Shown piece after piece: positions 44,306-54,200 of a stretch of 64,000 nucleotides of DNA (within the stretch, counting starts at the first letter, position 1; each line of letters begins with the position of its first letter). Under the pieces are notes generated by a model. That model ran no database searches, was not told the DNA's origin, and worked only from the letters and a program-made list of their open reading frames with translations. The DNA comes from Paenibacillus paeoniae (GTDB taxonomy: Bacteria > Bacillota > Bacilli > Paenibacillales > Paenibacillaceae), in contig NZ_QUBQ01000004.1 in NCBI RefSeq assembly GCF_003388735.1, positions 186,001-250,000 on the forward strand, in the 5' to 3' direction. The position numbers and the translations under genes were made by a program.

Positions 44306-46013
44306 CATATCCCTCCTCTGAGCTGATCTCGAACTGGAGCGGAATCCGAATCTCTACATTCGCTCCGCCCTCCGGATGATTGGACAATTGCAACCGGGCT
44401 TTCTCCTGATAGATAAGACGGAGTCGTCGCCTGGCATTCCAGATGCCGATGTGACGGTCGCCATGATGCTCCGCATCCGGCTCTTGCTGCCACTTGCCCA
44501 GCGCCTCCTCCGAGAAGCCTTGCCCTGTATCCCGGATAACAATGCGAAGAAATGACGCTTGATCATCGTCGGCCTCGACATCGACACGAAGATGGATCGG
44601 TTCATCCATTGTGATCGCGTGCTTGATCGTATTCTCTACGAACGTCTGGATCATGAGCGGCGGAATACGCGCCTGCATCAACGATGCATCGTCACTTCGT
44701 ATCTCATACGTAAAGCCGTCCTGGAACCGCATGGCCTGAATGTTCAAGTAATTGCGGGTGTGAGCAATTTCGTCCTCCACCGTCACCAGCTTCAAGTTGT
44801 TCTGAAACATAAATCTCATATACTGGATTAAATAATCGGACATATCCTGGATCAATTGATAATTGCGGAATTGAGCCAGATTATAAATCGTATTCAGCGC
44901 ATTCAGGAAAAAATGCGGATTAATCTGCAGTTGGAGATGCTTCAGCTCCGCCTGCTGGCTGAGCAGCTTCTCTTCATAGACATCGATCTTCAGCGCCTTG
45001 ATCTGTGCTACCATGCTATTGAACACATCATTCATCAGTTCAAATTCCGATGAAACAGGATAAGGCTCGACCCGTTGATCTAGATTGCCGTCGCGCACCC
45101 TGCGCATGACCGTGACGATCCGGTTAATAGGATTGAGAATGTTTTGCCGCAGGAACATATAGAAGATCGGCAAAATAATGAGCGCACCCAGGATGACCAC
45201 ATACCAGATCCGCTGAAGAAACGGCAGATGCTCCAGAATGACGCTGTACGGAATGAGGATAAGCAGAGCAAATTGTCCTTGCTCCGACTGAGTGCTGACT
45301 TGCAGATAATCATCCCTGTTATCCAGGGGCATGACGCCATTCATCGGCTCCATGTTGTCCGTTACGAGCAATGATTTCCCTTCCGGCCCCATATCGAGCA
45401 GGCCAAGCGGACTCATCAGCTTCGAGGCCTTCGCCCATGCTCCGATATAGACGTTGCCGATTTTCTGGATTTTGCTAATGTAATAGTCGTCGCCAAGCTG
45501 GTATGGAAACCATAGCTCGAACGCCCCCTTGGGCCACGACTCCCGTTCCCGCAGCATCGCAGCCATGCCTTCGCGAATTTCTTTAAGCTGATCCATTGTG
45601 TCTCCTGGCGGATGATTCGTGATCAGCTCCCTGTTGACAGAGGAATAGACAAACAGATAGTCCATTTCCTTGTACGTATTGATATCCCGTTCCAGCTTGT
45701 TGAACAGGTTGATTTTGGCCAAATAATAGTTGTCGCTGTTGATCCCCTTCGGTAAGTCGAGCATAATTAAATCGCTTTCAAAAGCGACCGTCGTTCGCAA
45801 ATATTTATCTACTTCCTCCAGACTCCGATCGATCTGGTCCATATAAAGGGCTGCCAGATTGCGGTTAGAATTCGCCACTTGCTCGCGTACAACCGTCATC
45901 GCATAGTAGTTATCGAAGATAAGCAGCAGTTGGAGCGGAATGACGAATAAAAGAAACCCGACCAGCAGCTTGAAGCGAATTGACTTGTTCGACAGCCTGT
46001 GCGCCCATTTCAT
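44283..46013 (-). CDS. YesM-type sensor histidine kinase
   Basis: A 576-residue kinase. It has membrane helix 1 (about 14-35), an extracellular sensor domain (about 36-270), membrane helix 2 (about 272-293), a HAMP linker and the His_kinase domain typical of YesM/LytS kinases, with the phospho-histidine in QLQINPHFFLNALN. An ATPase domain with DTGQGF follows. It probably senses an extracellular sugar or the loaded binding protein. GGGGGGAAAG lies before ATG 46013; the longer frame to 46097 overlaps the neighbouring gene remnant. Confidence 0.92.
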   Translation of the reverse strand: MKWAHRLSNKSIRFKLLVGFLLFVIPLQLLLIFDNYYAMTVVREQVANSNRNLAALYMDQIDRSLEEVDKYLRTTVAFESDLIMLDLPKGINSDNYYLAKINLFNKLERDINTYKEMDYLFVYSSVNRELITNHPPGDTMDQLKEIREGMAAMLRERESWPKGAFELWFPYQLGDDYYISKIQKIGNVYIGAWAKASKLMSPLGLLDMGPEGKSLLVTDNMEPMNGVMPLDNRDDYLQVSTQSEQGQFALLILIPYSVILEHLPFLQRIWYVVILGALIILPIFYMFLRQNILNPINRIVTVMRRVRDGNLDQRVEPYPVSSEFELMNDVFNSMVAQIKALKIDVYEEKLLSQQAELKHLQLQINPHFFLNALNTIYNLAQFRNYQLIQDMSDYLIQYMRFMFQNNLKLVTVEDEIAHTRNYLNIQAMRFQDGFTYEIRSDDASLMQARIPPLMIQTFVENTIKHAITMDEPIHLRVDVEADDDQASFLRIVIRDTGQGFSEEALGKWQQEPDAEHHGDRHIGIWNARRRLRLIYQEKARLQLSNHPEGGANVEIRIPLQFEISSEEGYDVSIIDR

Positions 46014-46056
46014 AATCTGCTTTCCCCCCGATGTGAGGCCATGGCCATAGCTATGG

Positions 46057-47024
46057 TTATGGCGTCCGTTTGACGTAATGAGCTTTGTCGCCTTCAATGA
46101 TGATTTCTCGCTTTAAGTTAGCGCTTACATAACACCCATCGGCATTGAACCCGAAAGAGTGAAGATGAGGATTCTCCTCCAAAATCAAAAAGGTACTTAA
46201 CGCCCCGGGATATCGGTCCCATGCGCCTTCGGTAATGTCCACTCCCAGCTTCCTATAGGGGAAGCTCTCATAGAGTCTGCCAGCCCATTGATCATGTTCT
46301 CTTAGAAAAGCCTTGTATCCCTCTGCACCCGCATGTTTGTCCTCATAATCAGGATTGTAACGGTCTCTAGACCATATTCCTTCCATAAAAGCGATGCCTC
46401 GATGCTTCTCCATGTATTGAACAGTGTCCTCAACCTGTTCCCGATAATAATAGACAAGCGCTGGACTCAAGCCTTCGATCATAGTGTATATTCGGCCAAT
46501 AAACTGCCGAAGCTGCCGGTACGATGCCCAGGCCAGGAGAAAGATATATATCTGAAATTGAAAGATGATGCTGTCCAACACAATGATCTCTTCCGGCATC
46601 TGCAGTTGCTTCTCTGCGAAGCTCTTCCACTTGGCCAGCGCCGCTTCCTCATACCGCGCAAGCGAAAAGTTCCATACATCGTATTCTTTCAGCTGCGCAT
46701 ACGCTTCTTGTCCGAATTCACGGCTGTAATTCCATTAATTTCCAGAAGATCAATTCCAACGGCATTCCCTCTTGTTACCTTTAATGATTCCATAATCCCT
46801 TTGACATGAAGGTATTGGCTCACAAAACAAGCGTATTCCTCAAGGGTCAACTGGGCTTCATAAAAGAACAACACCAGATGGGGGGGACTTGCCATCTCAT
46901 GGATCCATCTGATCTGGTTCACGCTCTCCTCAAGCCGGGAGACGATCAGCCCCGAATGGGTTGATTTCCCCGTAGAAGGAAGACCTTGCAGCATAATAAG
47001 TTTGGGCTTCATTTGTTTTATCAT
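46057..47024 (-). pseudogene. P-loop NTPase/kinase-like gene broken by a frameshift
   Basis: Two adjacent frames appear to be one gene. The upstream part (47024 to about 46735) starts behind GGGGGAG and encodes a Walker A motif in LIMLQGLPSTGKSTHSG, then continues to GIDLLEIN. There the phase is lost and it stops at 46689. The other frame continues from about 46734 with WNYSREFGQEAYAQLKEYDV and runs to the stop at 46057. One missing base at AATTAATGG (46732-46740) would explain this; restoring it gives about 322 residues. The intact protein would be a cytoplasmic P-loop kinase-like protein of unknown substrate. A sequencing error is an alternative to a real mutation. Confidence 0.7.
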
Positions 47025-47114
47025 AGGACCGCTCCCCCTTTAAATCCAATACTATCTTATAAGCAATTGATGCAATGCTCCTAAAATGGCTTAAAACATT
47101 TGAGGCCTCGCATA

Positions 47115-47144
47115 CGAAAAAGAACCCCGACCAATGGTTGGGGT
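47115..47144 (-). terminator. Leftward intrinsic terminator
   Basis: On the minus strand ACCCCAACC and GGTCGGGGT form a stem with a four-base loop, followed by TCTTTTTC. It lies about 40 bp past the end of the long open minus-strand frame of the repeat array. A weaker hairpin AAAGTCC/GGACTTT sits at 47157-47173. Confidence 0.7.
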
Positions 47145-47300
47145 CAGAGTGTCGATAAAGTCCTTTGGACTTTTCGGCTATTTTTATGCGGTGGCTCGGC
47201 TCATAGGAGAAAAAGTGATTCGAATCGCTCCAAGAACTAAGATTATTACTAATTTTGTTTTTCTGTCATTTGTTTTAGAAGCAACGAATATCTCATCTGA

Positions 47301-47917
47301 CTGAAGGCGTTGAGACCGACTTAGGGCTGACTCAGAGTGGCCTTCATGAACATTAGGGCGGTGAAACCGACTTAAAGCGGACTCGATGCGGCCTTCGTGG
47401 ACATTAGGGCGGTGAAACCGACTTAAAGCAGACTCGGAGCGGTCTTCGTGGTCATTAGGGCGGTGAAACCGACTTAAAGCGGACTCGAAGCGGCCTTCAT
47501 GGACATTAGGGCGGTGAAACCAACTTAAAGCGGACTCGGAACGGCCTTCATGGACATTAGGGCGGTGAAACCGACTTAAAGCGGACTCGGAGCGGCCTTC
47601 ATGGACATTAGGGCGGTGAAACCGACTTAAAGCGGACTCGGAACGGCCTTCATGGACATTAGAGCGGTGAAACCGACTTAAAGCGGACTCGAAGCGGCCT
47701 TCATGGACATTAGGGCGGTGAAACCGACTTAAAGCAGACTCGGAGCGGTCTTCATGGACATTAGGGCGGTGAAACCAACTTAAAGCGGACTCGGAGCGGC
47801 CTTCATGGACATTAGGGCGGTGAAACCAACTTAAAGCGGACTCGGAGCGGCCTTCATGGACATTAGGGCGGTGAAACCGACTTAAAGCGGACTCGAAGCG
47901 ACCTTCGTGGACATTAG
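47301..47917. repeat. Tandem array of 51-bp units (about 12 copies)
   Basis: The motif CATTAG recurs exactly every 51 bp at 47351, 47402, 47453 and so on to 47912. A more diverged copy precedes it (47301-47350). Units differ by only a few substitutions (for example GGAGC/GAAGC/GGAAC, CCGACT/CCAACT, GCGGAC/GCAGAC), and there are no spacers between them. The plus-strand frames each hit a stop in every unit. One minus-strand frame is open through the entire array (47184-47921), with a 17-residue repeat of the form GRSESALSRFHRPNVHE, but it contains no usable start codon. Nature and function unknown. Confidence 0.9.
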
Positions 47918-48057
47918 CCGACTAAAACATCCATGATCAGCATCAGCGCCCACCTTCTATGGGCAGCAGTGACAATGTGTAGCTGCCAGACAGCTTTCAA
48001 CTCTTAGAGGGGTTACTTATAGGTATTCTCAGCCTGTTGAGACTTTCTCAACAAGCT

Positions 48058-48219
48058 GGGGACGTCCCAAAAATGGAACAACGAATAAGCCTGTCCCAAG
48101 CATTGAACGAAAAAGCCTTTAAAACCACCGCTAAGGTGGGTTTAAAGGCTCCTTTATTACTTAAAATTCTGTCTACAGTGGGGGCTAAAAAATCATAAAA
48201 TGACTTTTCGGACAGCCCC
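48058..48219. repeat. Small MITE-like unit with imperfect terminal inverted repeats
   Basis: The left end GGGGACGTCCCAAAAA (48058-48073) is inverted at the right end, which read in reverse is GGGGCTGTCCGAAAAG (48219-48204). They agree at 12 of 15 positions. The 162-bp interior has no coding capacity and holds the terminator at 48109-48150. No target duplication was seen. A flanking inverted repeat CAGCCTGTTGAGA/TCTCAACAAGCTG lies at 48030-48057. It could be a small non-autonomous element or a decorated terminator. Confidence 0.5.
48109..48150 (-). terminator. Intrinsic terminator of the amylopullulanase gene
   Basis: On the minus strand AGCCTTTAAACCCACC pairs with GGTGGTTTTAAAGGCT (five-base loop, one G-T pair) and is followed by TTTTTCG. 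It lies about 120 bp past the amylopullulanase stop. Confidence 0.75.
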
Positions 48220-48269
48220 TACTCCCTTTAAAAGCGCGAAACATCGTGCCGCGCCACTTGGCCATCCGC

Positions 48270-51200
48270 TTAATCGCGGATGTTCAGTACGTTGTAAATC
48301 GCTTGCGCGCTCTCTGCGCGCGTCAGTTTCTCTTGAGGAGCAAAGCGTCCGCCTGTGCGTCCTTGCACCAGACCGAGCTCAGCGGCTGAGGTTACGTCCT
48401 GCAACGCCCAGTCGCTAATATCGCTCTGATCGGCGAAGGATGGTGCACTTGCATACTCCGCAGCGTCTGCTGTTCTTCCCGCGCGATAAGCGCGAAGCAG
48501 CATTATTGCCATTTCTTCGCGAGTAATCGCTTCATTCGGCGCAAACCGCTTCGCGTCACGGCCCGTTACGATGCCAAGACGGAAAGCAGCTTCCGCATAT
48601 GGCGCGTACCAGGCATCGCGAGGCACGTCGGCGAAGATACCGGTCGCAGGCTTCTTGCCCGCTTCCGAGTCCAGCGCCCGCACGAGCATCGTCGCAAATT
48701 GGGCGCGCGTCACTTGGGCTTCAGGCGCGAACTGCTTGCTGTTCATGCCTTCGATAATACCCTTTACAGCTAGAGACTTAATCGCTTGCGCCGCCCAGTG
48801 GCTGCTTGGCACATCGGTGAAACTGCGGTCGGCTTCCAACACGCCGTACACGCTGAAGTGATTCAGCTTCGCCGTCATAATGCCGTCTTGCAAGATGCCG
48901 CCGGCATAGGCCGCCTTACCGTCCTCGCCGATGTAATAGACACCGCTTAGCGCTCCATTAATGCCTGCTTCTACCGCAAAGCTAACCGTAACAGGCTGCT
49001 CGAACTGCGTCAGAACGCCGACTTCGCTATTGCCTTGCAGGATAGAGATGCGGAAAGCATAGGCGGTCGAGCCTTGCTTGAACGACCAGCCTTCAAGATT
49101 CTGCCTGCTCAGCAGCGCTTCAAGCTCCCCACTTGTCAGCGGCTTCGCCTGGAAGCGGATGACCGCATTTTCAGCAGATGCATCTGCAGGCAGCAGCGCT
49201 GCTGCGGCAGCCAACACTTCATTCGGCAGAAGGATAGTCAGTCCATCTGCTGCCAGCTCCAGATCGCGATCTCCCAGCAGCTTGGAAGCCTGCAAGGGAA
49301 GAATAGCGGAGGTATGGCCGTTTGATAGTTTGATCGTTGTTTTGCCCTCTGTTCCAGTCGTTAGCACGTTGTCCGGGATTACATCCGCTCCCGGCCATTG
49401 CGGGGTCTCCATAACCGGATCACCACCGCCTTGCTGCGGAGGCTTCGGAGACACGCCGCTTAGAATGGCTGTACCGCCATCCGCCCGACCTGGAAGCTCT
49501 ATGGCGATCGTACGAGTTGCCGAGACGGTATAGGTCTTGCCACTGTATTCATCCACTACTGTCGTACCCGACACGAATGGAACAGTCAGCGTCACGGCTA
49601 CCGCTTCTTCAGCCGTATTAATAGCCGTTACAATATTGTCGTTGCCGTATTTCTTGTTGAATGCCAGATAGCCTAGCTCATCCGAGCCTGCCAGCTTCGT
49701 GCGATCGCCCTTCGCAAAGAGCTTGGAGTACTTCGCCCGAATGTTGAGCAGCTTTGAATAATGCTCATGCAGCTTCTGTTCTTCGTCCAAGCGGTCCCAT
49801 GGCATGTCGCCCCGATTCTCGCTGAGCTGGCCTTGGCTCATATCCCGCGCATTTGCGCCGGAACGACCCAGCTCCTCGCCGTAGTAGATAACAGGCATGC
49901 CTTTCGCTGTGATTTGCAGCGCGGCTGCAATCATCAGCTTGCTCTTGTCACCATCCACGTAATGAGACAAGAAGCCGTCTTCGTCGTGGCTGCTTAGGAA
50001 TTGCGCCATCATTTTCGTATTCGACAGCTTCGATTCCCGGTCTTGCAAATATGCGTCCACCGCGTCGATGCTGCCATTCGCAAAATTTTTCGCTTGCGCT
50101 TTGAAGCCGAAGTCGAGCAGCGCATCCATCTGACCGCTTGCCAGCATGCCTCCGTCGCCTTCCACCGTACCGCCAAAATATTCGCCCAGCAGCTTAAAGC
50201 TTGGATCGATGGCAGTCAGCGCGTTTTTGAATGCGACCCAAGTCGCCGTCTCCACATGCTTCACCGTATCAACACGGAAGTAATCGATGGTGTCTCCGCG
50301 ATCCGTTCTGGCTCTCTCCAGCCAGTCCGTCTGCCATTCAATAATCTGATCGCGTACTTCAGCATGCTCCGTCATAAAGTCCGGTAGGCCGTCGAGCTCG
50401 CCTTTGATCGGGTTAATGCCCGCCGACAAGCCGTTCGTCCGCAGCATATCCTTAAAGCGCGCCTTGTCCTCCTCCGTCACGCCTGTTTGATTATCTCCAG
50501 GCTTCAGACCGTAGCCTGTATGGTTCAGAACGACGTCGACCATAATTTTCATCCCGCGGTCATGCGCCTTCTCAATCAGTTCCTTGAAGGTCTCGATATC
50601 GCCCAAATGCTCGTCGAGCTTCGTGAAGTCCTTCGCCCAATAGCCGTGATAGCCGTATTGCTTGCCGCCGAAGCTGGCGCCCTGGTTGAAATCGATATTG
50701 TCCACAATCGGCGTAATCCAAAGCGTATTGATCCCCAGCTCATCCAAATAATCGAGCTTATCGATCAAACCTCTGAAGTCGCCGCCATGGTAAGCTTCCA
50801 GATGCGACTTGTCTACGTTGACGTTATTCGTCTCGTCTCCGTCATGGAACCGGTCCGTCAGCAGGAAGTAGATACGCGACTCATCCCAGTCGAAATCCAG
50901 ATCATCTGCGAACGTTCTCGACTTGACGGTTACCTGTATGCGCTGTGTATGCGCATTGCCGTATTGATCTACCAGCGTAACAGGAATCGTCTTCAAGCCT
51001 GCGGTTATGGTTTGTTTGACGGCGATGCTATGAGCCATCAGCTCCACGTTGAATGGTGCCTTGGCTGCGCCGCCCAGTGCGGTCAGATCCATATAGCCCT
51101 CGCGGAATGCCAGCGGCTCCGCGCTGGATGAGCTTATCCGCAATAAGGCATTCTCATCATAGTGAATAGAGCCCGGCTTGATGCTGCCCGAAAGCGTAAC

Positions 51201-54200
51201 AGCCGGCTTCTTATAGACCACTTCCGATTTGCCGTCCTGCATGTTCGAAGGATCGTTCACTTCCTCAGTAACGCCGTCTTTTGTCACCAGATAGCTGTAT
51301 ACATAACTACCCGGAGATACGCTGTGAAGCGTATAAGTGAACCATTCCTTGGATTCGTCGTAAGTCATATCGTATGTCTTCCCGCCGATTTTCACTTGAA
51401 CGCCTTTAATGGTATTCATCAGCCCTTTGCTGAACAAGCCAGCGTCGCGATAGCGGAAGGTAATGTTCCCGTCATGAAGGTAAGGGCCGTAGATGGACGG
51501 GAATACGTCCAGCTCGCCGACCATGCTGTGTACATTCACTTTCATATAACGGTCGCCTTCTGTCAGCGGGATAACGCGGTCATACGGAATGTCTTGCTTC
51601 GCCGTATTCCAGTCGTTGCCCTTGCGAAGGACAAAGCCGACGCCAATAGCATCTTCATGCACTTCAATGGTTGCAGTGGCAATGCCGTTCTCTACCTTAT
51701 CGAACAACACCTCGCCATCTTGCGCTCCGGTGTTCCACACCCAAATGTTCCAGTCCTTATAGTCTCCATCAGGACGAATGTAGTTGAATTGAAGCGTGCG
51801 AGCGGTATCCGGCTCGACAACTTCAATCTGCACGGTCGCCTGGAAGCCCTTGTATTCGACTGTAATAGTTGCACGACCCGGGCTGACTGCCTTAATGACG
51901 CCTGCCGCAGATACGGTCGCTACGGATGGTTTGTCGGAGACGAAGCTTGCTCCGCTCTTCACTTTCTCCCGGCTTCCGCCCTCGTATTGAGCGTACACCG
52001 AGATCGTATGGCTGCCATCAACCTTAAGCGACTGCTTATTACTGTCCAGTTGAATCGATACCAGCGCTTGTGCCGCTGCATCCATGCGAATAACGACTGC
52101 GCTAAGCGGATCGATCGTAAGCGACTGCTTCGTGAGTGTGAAGCCCGACGGATCGGATACGGCGGTTGTTCCCGCCTCATCGTTATCAACGATGACCGTG
52201 CCGCTCGTCAAGTCAACCGGAAGCGTCAGCGTTCTGCTCTCGTCATCCGCATTGACGAAGACATAGTAATGACCTGTTCCATCCATGGCGATATTTTTGT
52301 AGCCGATCAGAAGATCCGTGTCTCCGATCTCCGGTGCATCGATCAGCGTGACGTTGGAGTTCACCAAGTCCTGATCGCCCAGTCGGAATGCATCGGTATG
52401 TCTTCGAAGCTCGATCAGCCCTTTTGTATATTCGCTGGTCACATGGTTGACCGGATAAGCCGTCTCATCTGTTGCCTTCGTCCAGTCGAACATATTGATC
52501 GCATCCGACGAATCGTAGGAATCATGGACAAAATAACCGAATACTTGACCATGCTGATCCTCTAAAGCGTGATACTTATGCTCCGGTGTTCCCGGTGCCA
52601 GCCACTGCTTCGTACGGCCATATTCCTGGCCGGCATGAAGAAAAGCCGTACCTTGCGACGTCAGTACAAGCAAGTTGCCCAGACGAATGCGCTCGTGAAT
52701 TTCCCGATCATTCTCTGCAATAGCAGGGTCTTTCTTGATCGATTGTGCAATCACGTCGTATAGCGGCAAATTGTCATGCGCCTCAATGTACGGCACCATG
52801 TCGCCCGGATCGTCGAAAGCTGTGTTGCTCGGCTGGCCTTTAATATTGTTCAGGATCGTCTGGATGCTTCTAGCCCCGCCTGTAATGAACCGCGGTTCAC
52901 CCTCGGAGCCAAAGCCGGACTTCAGTTCGTTGCGGATCTCGTCGGAGAATACACCGACATCATCCGTCTTATCCATCCAATCCTGGTCGGCGCCCATGCC
53001 TGCGAGCGATGGATCAGCCTCTTGTCCGGCGAATGTACGCCAGCCCTCGCCGATGAAGAGGGCGTTCGGATTCAGCTCAGCGGCCGCATCATATGATTTC
53101 TGTACAGAAGGATACGTCGCATCGCCCATCATGTCCCAGCGCATGCCGTCGATTTTGTATTCATCGAACCAATATTTTACGGAATCGACCATCAGCTTCT
53201 CAGCCATGGCGTGGTTAGTCGCCAGATTGTTGCCGAAGCCCCCGATGAACGAGCCGTCAGGACGCTGGAAAGCATAATAGTTCGGCACGATGTCATTCAG
53301 GAAATCAGACTTCGCCATATGCGTGTAGACCACATCGAGCACAACGCCCATTCCCGCTTCGTGAATCGCATGAATCAACTCTTTCAGTTCCTTGATACGA
53401 AGCTCAGGGTCCTTCGCATTCTCGGAATACGCGCCGTCCGGCGAGAAATAGCTATGCGGATCGTAACCCCAGTTGTATTCATTGTCCCTCGCGGAGTACT
53501 CCAGCTCACGCACATCCATCGCCGCTTCATCGCCGTAGTACCAAGCCATAACCGGCAGCAGTTGAACATGCGTCACGCCGAGCGACTGGATATACGGAAG
53601 CTTGTCGATAAACGCCTTGTACGAGCCCCAGCGCGATCCCAGATCGCCTTCGATGGATGGGTCGGAAGTGAAGTCACGAATATGTGCTTCCCATATAATC
53701 GCATCCTCGCGTTGTCCGTAGCCGTCAATAGACGCATAGTCAAAGCCAGACGGATTCGTTCTGCTTAAATCAATAATCGCCGCTTTGCCTACGATATCGC
53801 CATCAGGACCTGCCTCGCCTTTCGTATTGACGCGGAATTCGGCCATGGATTTGGCGTACGGATCAAGCACCTTCTTCGTTACGCCGTCATTTGTCACTTC
53901 GTATTGATAGTAATAGCCGCGAAGGTCGGTGACAGAGGCACTGGACAAGTCGCTTGGCGCCACAGTCGCAGACCATACGCCATAATCGCCTAGTGTCAGA
54001 TCAGCCGTGCCTACTAGCTTTGTTGCATCGTTCTTGTCATAGACATTCACAGTTACTTTGCTTGCCTTGGGCGCCCACAGCTTTAGCGTCACGCTGCCTT
54101 TATCGTAGGTTGCGCCAAGATCGTTGCCATTGTAGGCATACTTATGGTCGATTAATCTCCAGCCCACGTTCGCTGCAACGGTTCTGCCTTCATACGTGAC

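Noticed and set aside
46057..46599. Independent 180-codon gene
   Set aside because: Its frame continues upstream past the first ATG with protein-like sequence to 46735 and matches the broken end of the P-loop frame, so it is better read as the second half of one frameshifted gene.
47301..47917. CRISPR-like array
   Set aside because: The 51-bp units abut each other with no unique spacers, and no cas gene is nearby. It is a simple tandem repeat.
47184..47921. 246-codon repeat protein gene on the minus strand
   Set aside because: The frame contains no ATG, GTG or TTG before its last few codons, has an in-frame TAG immediately upstream and no ribosome site. Its openness follows from one stop-free unit being copied.
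48030..48057. CAGCCTGTTGAGA/TCTCAACAAGCTG inverted repeat as a separate terminator
   Set aside because: No T tract follows in either direction. It is noted only as part of the repeat-rich flank of the MITE-like unit.
51162..52565. 467-codon frame opposite the amylopullulanase gene
   Set aside because: It lies wholly inside a gene with intact GH13 and binding domains, has no recognisable domain and no ribosome site. It is a shadow frame of a GC-biased gene.
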